Of a stretch of DNA of 64,000 bases, positions 24,547-32,735 are shown piece after piece; within the stretch, counting starts at the first letter, position 1; every line of letters starts with the position of its first letter. The notes beneath the pieces are model-generated. The model had not been told where the DNA came from and searched no databases. It worked only from the letters and a program-made list of their open reading frames with translations. The translations under genes and the position numbers were made by a program. Source of the DNA: Fumia sp045615345 (GTDB lineage Bacteria; Bacillota; Clostridia; Oscillospirales; Ruminococcaceae); contig JAZLER010000002.1 of assembly GCA_045615345.1 (NCBI GenBank), positions 1 to 64,000 on the forward strand, written 5' to 3'.

Positions 24547-25817
24547 TTGGTATTTCCTTTCTTTATCTTTTTCCAGTATTCAGCTGCTGCCTGCTCCATT
24601 TTGTTTTCGGAAGGTGTGTAGTATACTCTGTTTTTTAAGTTGTCGGGAAGATACTGCTGACTTACCCAGTGATTTTCATATTCGTGGGGGTATTTGTAAA
24701 ACTGTCCTTTTAATGCCTGATCTTCACCATCGAAATGTTTATTTTGCAAGGTTCTCGGTATTGGCCCCGAGTTGCCTTCTTGCAAATCCTCCATAGCCAT
24801 ATTTATAGCATCATGTCCCGAACTCGATTTTGGTGAGGTCGCTACTAAGATAACGGCATCAGCAAGGGGGATTCTTGCCTCGGGCAGTCCCACCTGTAAA
24901 GCGGTATCAACTGCGGCTTTTACAATAGGAATTATCATAGGATAGGCAAGCCCGACATCTTCACTTGCGCAAACTAAAAGCCTTCTGCAAGCACTTGTTA
25001 AATCTCCTGCTTCTAAAAGCCTTGCGAGATAATGTACCGCCGCATCGGGGTCAGAACCACGCATCGATTTCTGAAAAGCAGAAAGGATGTCATAATGTTC
25101 ATCTCCGTCACGGTCATATTTCATAGAGCTTTTCTGCGAAAGCTCTTTTGCAAGTTCCAGGGAAATATATCGTGAAGTGTCGTTAACATCAGCAGAAAGA
25201 ACCAAAAGTTCCACTGTATTCAGGGATTTTCTTACATCGCCGCCACAACTTTTGGCAATGTGGGAAATAACCCCATCTTCTGTTTCAATTTCGGTTTCAA
25301 GTTCTTCAGCGAGGATATGAAAAGCGCGTGCAACAGCTTTTTCAACTTCTTCTGACGGAACAGACCTGAATTCAAATACTGTTGAACGACTTAATATTGC
25401 ATTGTAAATATAAAAATATGGATTTTCTGTTGTGGAAGCTATAAGAGTAATTCTTCCGTCTTCTATATACTCTAAAAGTGACTGTTGTTGTTTTTTGTTG
25501 AGGTACTGTATCTCATCCAAGTACAGCAAAATTCCGTTGTAACCCACAATGGTATCAAGCTCATCAACTACTGCTTTTATATCGGAAATTGAAGCGTTGG
25601 TACCGTTGAGCTTGTGAAGACGCTTGTTTGTCTGTGAAGCTATAATTCTCGCAACAGTGGTTTTTCCGACACCGGAGGGACCATAAAAAATAAGATTAGG
25701 AATATTTTTACTTTCGATAATACGGCGCAAAGCTTTTTTGTCGCCTAAAAGATGCTTCTGACCCACGACTTCGTCAATTGTATGGGGTCTGAGCCTGTCA
25801 GCAAGTGGTGATGACAT
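24543..25817 (-). CDS. rarA: Replication-associated recombination protein A (RarA/MgsA)
   Basis: A 424-residue AAA+ ATPase of the clamp-loader group, acting at stalled replication forks. Walker A is FYGPSGVGKTTVARI (about residues 45-59), Walker B LLYLDEIQYLNKKQQ, with an arginine-finger region NAILSRSTVFEF and sensor 2 GGDVRKSLNTVELL. The C-terminal tetramerisation domain (DPDAAVHYLARLLEAGD, ALVATSPKSSS-like region) is intact. ATG at 25817 follows GAAGGAGGG. Upstream gene of the leftward operon with the radical SAM pair. Confidence 0.95.
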   Translation of the reverse strand: MSSPLADRLRPHTIDEVVGQKHLLGDKKALRRIIESKNIPNLIFYGPSGVGKTTVARIIASQTNKRLHKLNGTNASISDIKAVVDELDTIVGYNGILLYLDEIQYLNKKQQQSLLEYIEDGRITLIASTTENPYFYIYNAILSRSTVFEFRSVPSEEVEKAVARAFHILAEELETEIETEDGVISHIAKSCGGDVRKSLNTVELLVLSADVNDTSRYISLELAKELSQKSSMKYDRDGDEHYDILSAFQKSMRGSDPDAAVHYLARLLEAGDLTSACRRLLVCASEDVGLAYPMIIPIVKAAVDTALQVGLPEARIPLADAVILVATSPKSSSGHDAINMAMEDLQEGNSGPIPRTLQNKHFDGEDQALKGQFYKYPHEYENHWVSQQYLPDNLKNRVYYTPSENKMEQAAAEYWKKIKKGNTK

Positions 25818-25841
25818 AAAAATCCCTCCTTCATACAATAT

Positions 25842-25870
25842 ATAATAACATTTTTTAAGGTGTTTGTAAA
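25842..25870 (-). promoter_or_regulatory. SigA-type promoter of the rarA operon
   Basis: Minus strand TTTACA (25865-25870) and TATTAT (25842-25847), 17-bp spacing, 24 bp before the rarA ATG. Confidence 0.55.
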
Positions 25871-25871
25871 G

Positions 25872-25899
25872 AAAAAAGGCACTTGCGAAAACAAGTGCC
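25872..25899 (-). terminator. Rho-independent terminator of glyA
   Basis: Read leftwards, GGCACTTG-TTTTCG-CAAGTGCC is followed by six T. It lies 10 bp after the glyA stop and just before the rarA promoter. Confidence 0.85.
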
Positions 25900-25909
25900 G
25901 ATTAAATTT

Positions 25910-27163
25910 TTATTCGTAAAGAGGATATTTATTGCAGAGTGCTTCAACTTTCTTTTTGATTTCTTCTTTGGAGTTGTCAAAGTCGGAAGCTACTTTGTAG
26001 ATGCATTCGGCAATAACTTCCATATCTTCTTCCTTGAAGCCTCTTGTTGTAACAGCGGGAGTACCGATACGGATACCGCTTGTGATAAAGGGACTCTGGG
26101 GGTCATTGGGAATAGCATTTTTGTTTGCAGTGATGTAAACTTCATCGAGTTTGTGTTCCATCTCTTTACCTGTGATATTGAAGTTTCTCAGGTCAACAAG
26201 CATAAGATGGTTGTCTGTGCCACCTGATACAAGTTCAAAACCGTATCCAACCAGAGCTTTTGCTAAAGCGGCAGCATTTTTCGCAACCTGCTGCTGATAT
26301 GCTTTGAATTCGGGTTTGAGTGCTTCACCCAGGCAAACAGCTTTAGCGGCAATAATGTGCATCAGAGGGCCACCCTGGCAGCCGGGGAAGACAGCCTTGT
26401 CAATCTGTTTTGCCAAAGCTTCTTTACAGAGAATCATACCACCTCTGGGACCGCGGAGTGTCTTATGAGTAGTTGTTGTAACAACATCAGCATAAGGTAC
26501 GGGTGAGGGGTGAACACCTGCTGCAACAAGGCCTGCGATATGAGCCATATCCACCATCAGGTATGCGCCACAGGCATCAGCAATTTCTCTGAATTTTTTG
26601 AAATCAATTTCTCTGGGATATGCGGAAGCACCTGCTACAATAAGTTTGGGTTTGTGTTCCATTGCAAGGGACATAAGTTTATCGTAATCGATACGATGAG
26701 TATCATCATCAATTCCGTAGGGGATTACATTGTAGTAGCTACCGGACATATTTACGGGGGAACCGTGAGTAAGATGCCCGCCGTGAGCTAAGTTCATACC
26801 TAAAATGGTATCACCGGGTTTTAAAAGTGCAAAGTAAACAGCAAGGTTTGCCTGAGCACCGGAGTGAGGCTGAACATTAGCATGTTCTGCACCGAAAAGT
26901 TCTTTTGCGCGATCTCTTGCAATATCTTCTACGATATCAACGCACTCGCAACCGCCATAGTAACGCTTAGCAGGGTAACCTTCTGCGTATTTGTTTGTGA
27001 GCACGGTTCCCATAGCAGCAAGCACTGCGGGGGAAACGATGTTTTCACTTGCGATAAGCTCAATATTGCGGCGCTGTCTTTTGAGTTCAAGATTCATAGC
27101 ATCAGCCACGGCACTGTCATATTGAGATACAAAACCAATGTTGTCGGGTAAATCCTTGTACAT
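25910..27163 (-). CDS. glyA: Serine hydroxymethyltransferase
   Basis: A 417-residue PLP enzyme interconverting serine and glycine with tetrahydrofolate, the main source of one-carbon units. Motifs: IELIASENIVSPAVL at the N-terminus, KRYYGGCECVD, HSGAQANLAVY, and the PLP-lysine in VVTTTTHKTLRGPRGG (about residue 226). Length is typical. ATG follows AAAGGAG; it is monocistronic with its own promoter and terminator. Confidence 0.97.
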   Translation of the reverse strand: MYKDLPDNIGFVSQYDSAVADAMNLELKRQRRNIELIASENIVSPAVLAAMGTVLTNKYAEGYPAKRYYGGCECVDIVEDIARDRAKELFGAEHANVQPHSGAQANLAVYFALLKPGDTILGMNLAHGGHLTHGSPVNMSGSYYNVIPYGIDDDTHRIDYDKLMSLAMEHKPKLIVAGASAYPREIDFKKFREIADACGAYLMVDMAHIAGLVAAGVHPSPVPYADVVTTTTHKTLRGPRGGMILCKEALAKQIDKAVFPGCQGGPLMHIIAAKAVCLGEALKPEFKAYQQQVAKNAAALAKALVGYGFELVSGGTDNHLMLVDLRNFNITGKEMEHKLDEVYITANKNAIPNDPQSPFITSGIRIGTPAVTTRGFKEEDMEVIAECIYKVASDFDNSKEEIKKKVEALCNKYPLYE

Positions 27164-27199
27164 TTTAAATTCTCCTTTAACAAATTCATATACTATTTA

Positions 27200-27228
27200 A
27201 TTATACATAACATTTTAACGCTTTACAA
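27200..27228 (-). promoter_or_regulatory. SigA-type promoter of glyA
   Basis: Minus strand TTGTAA (27223-27228) and consensus TATAAT (27200-27205), 17-bp spacing. No riboswitch-like structure was seen in the short leader. Confidence 0.65.
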
Positions 27229-27257
27229 TACTTTTTTGAAAAAAAGTAAATCTTTTA

Positions 27258-27286
27258 TTGACAAAATCCGATAAAATTTGCATAAT
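27258..27286 (+). promoter_or_regulatory. SigA-type promoter of the EEP-family gene
   Basis: Consensus TTGACA (27258-27263) and CATAAT (27281-27286), 17-bp spacing. Confidence 0.6.
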
Positions 27287-27319
27287 AGTATATGTACAAA
27301 AAATGAAAGAAGAGAAAAA

Positions 27320-28069
27320 ATGAAAAAAATTGCAGTTCTTTTAGCTTGCATAATAGCTTTTCCGTTTCTTACGGGGTTTTCTCCTGAAAATGAAATAACA
27401 GTGGCTACATGGAATATCCTTCACGGAAACGGCGCCATTGAATCGCAGAAACACCAGATAAGACATATGCGTGCCGATGTTGTTGCTTTGCAGGAAGTAG
27501 ATGAAAAAACCGACCGCGTAATGGGAAAAAGCTGTCTTGAGGTGCTTTCAAATGGCGTATACCCTTTTAAAAGTTTCGGAAAGGAACAGGATTATAAAAA
27601 CGGAGAGTTTGGACTGGGCTTTCTGAGTAAGAATTATCTTTTTAATACCAAAATATCTTTCCCCGAGTATGAGGGCTCTATTGAGCGTGACGGCATTATG
27701 AAGGCAACTATCCGAAAAGATGGTAAACTTATTTCTGTTTATAATGTTCATTTTTCATATGCGTACTACTGGGTAAGAGAGCGCCAGATGCAACAGGCGG
27801 CAGAGATATTTGCAAAAGACCCCTGCAAATACAAAATCCTTATGGGCGATTTTAATGTTGAGGACATCAAGGAATTTGATGTTTTCAAGGACTTCAATAT
27901 TTTAAGTGACTACAAAAATCCTATTGAAACCTATAAAGGTGATGACTGGTCCACCAAGTGTATTGACAATATAATTTATTCCGAAAATCTTGTTTTGCAG
28001 AAGTATGAAGTTGATGAAACTAAATATTCTGATCATAAACCTTTGATTGCAAAATTCAAAATGATATAA
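27320..28069 (+). CDS. Secreted endonuclease/exonuclease/phosphatase-fold enzyme
   Basis: A 249-residue protein with an N-terminal signal peptide (MKKIAVLLACIIAFPFLTGF) and an EEP/DNase I-like domain. The catalytic pattern is visible: Asn in VATWNILHGN, metal-binding Glu in VALQEVDE, YNVHFSY, MGDFNVED (Asp, Asn), DNIIYS and a final SDHKPL (Asp-His). Substrate is unknown: extracellular nucleic acid, phosphodiester or sphingomyelinase-like use are all possible. The ATG at 27320 follows GAAAGAAGAG. It is a single-gene unit. Confidence 0.85.
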   Translation: MKKIAVLLACIIAFPFLTGFSPENEITVATWNILHGNGAIESQKHQIRHMRADVVALQEVDEKTDRVMGKSCLEVLSNGVYPFKSFGKEQDYKNGEFGLGFLSKNYLFNTKISFPEYEGSIERDGIMKATIRKDGKLISVYNVHFSYAYYWVRERQMQQAAEIFAKDPCKYKILMGDFNVEDIKEFDVFKDFNILSDYKNPIETYKGDDWSTKCIDNIIYSENLVLQKYEVDETKYSDHKPLIAKFKMI

Positions 28070-28095
28070 AATTTTAAAAAAATTCAAATAAGTAC

Positions 28096-28124
28096 TTGCT
28101 ATTTTTAAAATAATATGCTATACT
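28096..28124 (+). promoter_or_regulatory. SigA-type promoter of secG
   Basis: TTGCTA (28096-28101) and TATACT (28119-28124), 17-bp spacing. Confidence 0.6.
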
Positions 28125-28190
28125 AACATAGTTATCTTGAAAAATTATCTATTTTAATGATAAAAAATAATATCGGAGGGTAAAATAATC

Positions 28191-28442
28191 ATGAATGTAA
28201 TTGAAATTGTATGTGGAGTTTTATTGTTGGTAGCTTGTCTTGTTCTCATCGTTTTGGTAATGATGCAGGAAGGCAAACAGGGAATGAGTCAGTCTTTGGG
28301 CGGTGGCTCTTCCGATTCTTATTTGGATAAAAACAGCGGACGTACACTTGATGCAGTTCTTGCTAAGATTACAAAGATTGCTGCTATTGCTTTCTTCGTA
28401 CTTACAATTGTTGTTACTGTTGTTGCTGTTTACAACAAATAA
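28191..28442 (+). CDS. secG: Preprotein translocase subunit SecG
   Basis: An 83-residue membrane protein, the accessory subunit of the SecYEG export channel. Two transmembrane segments (about 4-25 and 58-80) flank the cytosolic loop MMQEGKQGMSQSLGGGSSD, which matches the family signature. RBS GGAGGG. It is followed by a terminator and then rnr, the common secG-rnr order. Confidence 0.95.
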   Translation: MNVIEIVCGVLLLVACLVLIVLVMMQEGKQGMSQSLGGGSSDSYLDKNSGRTLDAVLAKITKIAAIAFFVLTIVVTVVAVYNK

Positions 28443-28454
28443 AAAGTTAAGAGT

Positions 28455-28484
28455 AAAGCCCTGCGTTTTCGCAGGGCTTTTTGT
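28455..28484 (+). terminator. Terminator/attenuator between secG and rnr
   Basis: AAAGCCCTGC-GTTTTC-GCAGGGCTTT followed by TTTG. The rnr ribosome binding site starts only a few bases later, so rnr is likely expressed by partial read-through. Confidence 0.8.
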
Positions 28485-28501
28485 TTTGTAAAGGAGTTTT
28501 A

Positions 28502-30601
28502 ATGTTTAAAGAAGAAATAGTTTCAGAGCTTTTAAAGAGGTCAGGAAGGAAAGGCTTAACTTTCAAAGACCTTATGATTAAAAGCAAAACTAAAAGAGAT
28601 GAATCAAACTTTTTAAGAGAGTGTTTATATAACTTAAAGCAAAAAGGTGAAATCACCGAGAAAAAAGGGAGATTTTATCTTGCACGCAAAAAATCTCTCT
28701 TTAAAGCGTTCATCAAAAGAATTCATAACACCTATGCTTTTGCGGAACTTGAAACAGGTGAGGAGATTTTTATCCCCGGAAGAAAGCTTAAAGGAGCGAT
28801 TACGGGGGATGTTGTTCTGCTTCATATTATGAACGGCAGAAGCGGAAACTTAAAAGAGGGCGAAGTTGTGTCCTTTGTGGAAACTTCAAAGCCCGAGCTT
28901 TGCGGTGTTGTGAAGTTTTCAAGAGGAAGACCATACTTTATTCCTGACGGAATGGAAAGCATTATGGTACCCATTGAGGGCAAAATGTATAAGTTTTCCG
29001 ATGGCGACAAAATTATGGTAAAGGTTATAAAACGCGGTGAATTTCATCGTGATATGAGGGTTAAGGCAATAGGAAATTTCGGCAATTCAGAGAAAGCGCT
29101 TGTCTGTTGTGAGGCGATTTTGCATTCAAACGGAATAACACCTGAATTTCCCGAAGAAGTTAAGTCGGAAGCTTTATATCTTCATTCTAAAGGGATTGCT
29201 GAGAAAGATTTCATCTATCGTGAGGATTTAAGAAACAGGATTATTTTTACAATTGACGGTGCAGATTCAAAGGACCTTGACGATGCTGTAAGTATAGAGA
29301 AATACGATGATTTTTATATCCTTGGGGTGCATATTGCCGATGTTTCGCATTATGTGAGGGAGAAGTCAAACCTTGATAATGAAGCGTTAAAAAGAGGTAC
29401 GAGTATTTATTATGCAAACAAGGTTATCCCGATGCTTCCCAAAGAGCTTTCAAATGGTATTTGTTCTTTAAATCCCAATGAAGACAGGCTCAGCTTTTCA
29501 GCAATTATTACTTTGTCACCTGACGGAAAAATAATTGATTATGATTTCAAAAAGACGGTAATCCGCTCAAGGGTTAAAGGCGTGTATTCCGAAATAAATG
29601 ACATTCTTTCAGGTAATGCAACCGAAGAAATCTCAGAAAAATACAGGGAAGTTTTACCGCAGATTTCTGTGATGAAAGAGCTTTCCGATATCCTTTACAA
29701 AAATCGTAAAGAAAGAGGAACGCCCGATATTGAAACTGTTGAAAGCAAAATTATTGCCGACAGTTATGATAATATCACAGACATTTTGCCGAGGGTTCAG
29801 GGCGAATCCGAAAAGATTATCGAGGAGTTTATGCTCACTGCAAATGAAGCTGCGGCAACGCTTGCCAAACGCCTTGAAATTCCTTTTGTATATAGAATTC
29901 ACGAGCCACCCGAAGAGGATAAGCTGAATACCCTGAAAGATGCCCTTAAAGCTCTCGGCAAGAAAGTTGAGTTCAAGGAAAATCCCGAACCCTCCGCTCT
30001 GGCGAAGATTTTAGATGAGGTAAGAAACGATGATATATACCCGATTATAAACCGTCAGCTTCTGCGCGCAATGTCCAAGGCAAAATATAACGAAAATCCT
30101 GTCGGCCATTATGGTCTGGCGCTTGCTGACTATGCTCATTTCACATCCCCTATAAGAAGATACCCTGACCTTGTAATTCACAGAGTTTTAACCGATGTTG
30201 TAACCAAAAAGCGCCCCGTCAAAGAAATAAAATCAAAATATGCGGAGTTTTGCAAAAAAGCCGCATCGCTTTCTACCGATGCAGAAATCAGAGCTGTCAA
30301 TATTGAACGCGATTGTGAGGATTGCTGTAAGGCTGAGTTTATGAAATCAAAACTTGGCGAAGTGTTTGAAGGTATGATAACTTCTGTTACTTCCTTTGGT
30401 TTTTATGTTATGCTCGGTAACAGTGTAGAGGGGCTTGTGAGAATAGAGTCATTGCCTGTGGGCGACTGGTTCTACGATGGACTTATGGAAATAAAAGAGT
30501 ATTACGGAAATACTGCTTACAGAGTGGGCGACAAGGTTACGGTTGTCTGTGTTGGTGCATCGGTTAATGACGGACAGATAGACTTTGAAATCGTTGAGTA
30601 A
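28502..30601 (+). CDS. rnr: Ribonuclease R
   Basis: A 699-residue 3'-5' exoribonuclease that degrades structured RNA. Domains: N-terminal winged-helix RNase II-type domain (1-65), cold-shock domains (about 70-220), the RNB catalytic domain with the acidic cluster TIDGADSKDLDDAVSIE (about 257-273), and a C-terminal S1 domain (FEGMITSVTSFGFYVML). The ATG at 28502 follows TAAAGGAG. smpB, often next, is not here. Confidence 0.96.
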   Translation: MFKEEIVSELLKRSGRKGLTFKDLMIKSKTKRDESNFLRECLYNLKQKGEITEKKGRFYLARKKSLFKAFIKRIHNTYAFAELETGEEIFIPGRKLKGAITGDVVLLHIMNGRSGNLKEGEVVSFVETSKPELCGVVKFSRGRPYFIPDGMESIMVPIEGKMYKFSDGDKIMVKVIKRGEFHRDMRVKAIGNFGNSEKALVCCEAILHSNGITPEFPEEVKSEALYLHSKGIAEKDFIYREDLRNRIIFTIDGADSKDLDDAVSIEKYDDFYILGVHIADVSHYVREKSNLDNEALKRGTSIYYANKVIPMLPKELSNGICSLNPNEDRLSFSAIITLSPDGKIIDYDFKKTVIRSRVKGVYSEINDILSGNATEEISEKYREVLPQISVMKELSDILYKNRKERGTPDIETVESKIIADSYDNITDILPRVQGESEKIIEEFMLTANEAAATLAKRLEIPFVYRIHEPPEEDKLNTLKDALKALGKKVEFKENPEPSALAKILDEVRNDDIYPIINRQLLRAMSKAKYNENPVGHYGLALADYAHFTSPIRRYPDLVIHRVLTDVVTKKRPVKEIKSKYAEFCKKAASLSTDAEIRAVNIERDCEDCCKAEFMKSKLGEVFEGMITSVTSFGFYVMLGNSVEGLVRIESLPVGDWFYDGLMEIKEYYGNTAYRVGDKVTVVCVGASVNDGQIDFEIVE

Positions 30602-30657
30602 AAACTGAAAAACAGCGAAAAACGGCAAAAATAAATGATTTAAAGAGATATTGGCTA

Positions 30658-30725
30658 TTTACTTTTTATAAAAATTCAAGTAAAATAATGCTAAGGCTTT
30701 TACCGGCCCATAGTAAAAGCTTAAA
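30658..30725 (+). promoter_or_regulatory. Promoter and leader hairpin of the CNNM/CorC gene
   Basis: TTTACT (30658-30663) and TAAAAT (30681-30686) with 17-bp spacing. A hairpin AAGGCTTTTAC/GTAAAAGCTT (about 30693-30722) begins the leader, without a T tract, so it is not a plain terminator. It does not match the M-box magnesium riboswitch. Confidence 0.45.
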
Positions 30726-30759
30726 AATATTTGTGGGCAGAAAGGTCATGGGAATTTAA

Positions 30760-32103
30760 ATGGACAGTATAGGGGACTTGTTACTTAGTCTTGTCATTCT
30801 TGTATTGTTGGTTGGAGTTAATGCATTTTTTGCTATGAGTGAGCTTGCGATTATTTCTGTAAACTCCAAAAAAATCGAGAGGATTGCAGAAAGCGGAAGC
30901 AAAAAGGCAAAACATCTTTTGGAGCTTGTTTCCTCAGAATCAAGCTTTCTTGCTACCATTCAGGTAGGTGTTACCCTGTCGGGATTTCTGTCATCGGCTG
31001 TTGCTGCTGATAAATTCGCAGGAATTTTAGCGGAGGCGTTGAGCTTTTTGCCGGTAACCAAAAGCCTTATCAGCGGTGTTTCACTCGTAGTAATCACTTT
31101 GATTTTATCATATTTCACACTTATTTTCGGTGAGCTTGTTCCGAAAAGAGTTGCTATGAAAAACCCTGAGAGGATCGCATTCAAAGTTGCAAATCCTGTC
31201 TGGGGCTTCAGCAAGGTTATGAAGTTTTTCGTGGCGTTTTTAGCGGCAAGCACAAACGGTGTTTTGAAGCTTATCGGTCTTGGCGGTAAGGACACCGAAG
31301 AAGCCGTTACCGAAGAAGATATTATGTTGCTTGTCGATGAGGGCGAGGAAACGGGTGCTATTGAACAGCACGAAAAGGATATGATTGAAAATATCCTGCA
31401 GTTTGACGATAAAGATGTCAAAGAAATTATGACACCCCGTCCCGATATGGTTATGCTTTCTTATGAAAGCACCGTTGAAGAAGCACTTAATCTGGTGCGT
31501 GAAGAAGGATTTTCCCGTATCCCTGTTTACCGCAAGGACTTTGACGATATCATCGGTATTGTCTATGTAAAAGACCTTATCGAGGAGTTTTTGGACGGTA
31601 AAAAAGAAAAGACAGTTGAAAATCTTCTGAGAAAACCTATCTATGTTCCTGAAAGTAAGCTTTGCAGTAAGCTTTTAAAAGAGCTTCAGGAAGAAAAAAT
31701 TCATATCGCCATCGTTATCGATGAGTATGGTGGTACTTCAGGGCTTGTTACTATGGAGGACTTACTTGAAAGTATTGTCGGCGAAATCGAGGACGAGATG
31801 GACGAAGAAGAAAAGGAAATCGAGGAAATCTCGGAAGATACCTATATGGTAGACGGTAAAACCTCTATCGAAAAACTTGAAAAAGAGCTTGGAATTACAC
31901 TTCCCGTGGAAGAGGGTTTTGATAGTGATACCGTAGCGGGTTGGGTACTCGAACATCTTGAAACTATCCCCGAAGAGGGCGAAAAAATAGTTTTACCCGT
32001 TGAAAACGGATTTGAGGTTTCGGTTGAGGAAATGGACGAACACAGAATTTCCAAAGTCTTAATCCGCAAAACTGAAATCCCTGAAGAAAAAACTGAAGAA
32101 TAA
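30760..32103 (+). CDS. CNNM/CorC-type (hemolysin-family) membrane protein
   Basis: A 447-residue protein with the DUF21 (CNNM) membrane domain of three to four helices (about 1-190), a pair of CBS domains (about 210-335; IMTPRPDMVMLSYESTVEEAL and IVIDEYGGTSGLVTMEDLLE) and a CorC_HlyC C-terminal domain. Homologues are linked to magnesium or cobalt efflux; the older hemolysin label is misleading. Transported ion is inferred only. It stands alone and is followed by a strong bidirectional terminator. Confidence 0.92.
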   Translation: MDSIGDLLLSLVILVLLVGVNAFFAMSELAIISVNSKKIERIAESGSKKAKHLLELVSSESSFLATIQVGVTLSGFLSSAVAADKFAGILAEALSFLPVTKSLISGVSLVVITLILSYFTLIFGELVPKRVAMKNPERIAFKVANPVWGFSKVMKFFVAFLAASTNGVLKLIGLGGKDTEEAVTEEDIMLLVDEGEETGAIEQHEKDMIENILQFDDKDVKEIMTPRPDMVMLSYESTVEEALNLVREEGFSRIPVYRKDFDDIIGIVYVKDLIEEFLDGKKEKTVENLLRKPIYVPESKLCSKLLKELQEEKIHIAIVIDEYGGTSGLVTMEDLLESIVGEIEDEMDEEEKEIEEISEDTYMVDGKTSIEKLEKELGITLPVEEGFDSDTVAGWVLEHLETIPEEGEKIVLPVENGFEVSVEEMDEHRISKVLIRKTEIPEEKTEE

Positions 32104-32105
32104 CC

Positions 32106-32142
32106 AAAAAAGGACAATGCATTTTGCATTGTCCTTTTTTTT
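32106..32142 (+). terminator. Rho-independent terminator
   Basis: AAAAAAGGACAATGCA-TTT-TGCATTGTCCTTTTTT, a perfect long stem, directly before the MITE-like element. Confidence 0.92.
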
Positions 32143-32361
32143 ATAGGCTTCTCCTTGAGGATTGCGAAGCAATGGGCTCGGTAGTGAATAACAGTCTGGT
32201 GGACTGTTAGAGCCGAGCCGTGGCCCGAGTCGCAACGAGGGAGGCTCCGCCGTAGGCGGTGGTGAGGTGTAGATTGCGTAGCGATCGTTATTTATTCTCC
32301 ACCTCATCCGAGTTTTGCCGATGGCAAAACCCACCTTCCCCTCAAGGTGAAGGCTTTTATT
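32142..32361. mobile_element. MITE-like element with terminal inverted repeats
   Basis: About 220 bp with imperfect ends: AGGCTTCTCCTTGAGG at 32145-32160 against AGCCTTCACCTTGAGG (reverse complement of 32339-32354), 14 of 16 matching. Inside are nested hairpins: GGCTCGG/CCGAGCC around AACAGTC-TGGTG-GACTGTT, CCGCC-GTA-GGCGG, and GTTTTGCC-GAT-GGCAAAAC. No protein is credibly encoded. Elements with these ends are widespread in gut Clostridia genomes as I recall; no transposase is nearby. Confidence 0.75.
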
Positions 32362-32370
32362 CTTATAACA

Positions 32371-32402
32371 AAAACCTGCAAGCTGACTAAACTTACAGGT
32401 TT
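32371..32402 (-). terminator. Terminator of the XRE controller gene
   Basis: Read leftwards, AACCTGTAAG and CTTGCAGGTT pair around TTTAGTCAG, followed by TTTTGTT. Confidence 0.75.
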
Positions 32403-32406
32403 ATTT

Positions 32407-32613
32407 TTATGCATTTTTCTTAAATTCAATAATATCTGAAATGTCACAGTTAAGAACTGTGCAGATGCGTTCTAAAACAAAACTGTCATATCTTGTCACC
32501 TTGTTTTTATAATAATTATCAATGATTTGATACTGTATTCCTGTTTGTTTGGCTAAGAAATATCTTGAAATTTTATTTTTATCCAAATATTCTTTCAGTG
32601 TTAATCTTATCAT
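32407..32613 (-). CDS. XRE-family HTH regulator, likely controller of the R-M-like module
   Basis: A 68-residue single helix-turn-helix protein (LTLKEYLDKNKISRYFLAKQ, TGIQYQIIDNYYKNKV, LERICTVLNCDISDIIEF). It is divergent from the methyltransferase gene with overlapping promoters, the arrangement of restriction-modification controller (C) proteins, so it probably tunes expression of the module. ATG with GGGGGTG upstream. No other link is visible. Confidence 0.8.
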   Translation of the reverse strand: MIRLTLKEYLDKNKISRYFLAKQTGIQYQIIDNYYKNKVTRYDSFVLERICTVLNCDISDIIEFKKNA

Positions 32614-32627
32614 TAAAACACCCCCGA

Positions 32628-32682
32628 ATATATTTTATTAAAGATATATTTTGTTGACAATTTTCTTATTTAAATATATATT
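32628..32682. promoter_or_regulatory. Overlapping divergent promoters of the R-M-like module
   Basis: Rightward: TTGACA (32654-32659) and TATATT (32677-32682), 17-bp spacing. Leftward: TTGTCA (32655-32660) and TAAAAT (32632-32637), 17-bp spacing. The two -35 elements occupy the same bases, so polymerase can serve only one direction at a time. Direct repeats ATATATTTT (near 32628 and 32645) lie in the leftward spacer and -10 and may bind the XRE protein. Confidence 0.65.
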
Positions 32683-32735
32683 TGTATACATATATAGTTA
32701 AACAAGTGTATAAATTTGAAAATTGGGGGAGTAAA

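Noticed and set aside
32059..32334. Leftward open frame across the MITE-like element
   Set aside because: It runs from inside the CorC gene into inverted repeats, has no start signal, and matches no family.
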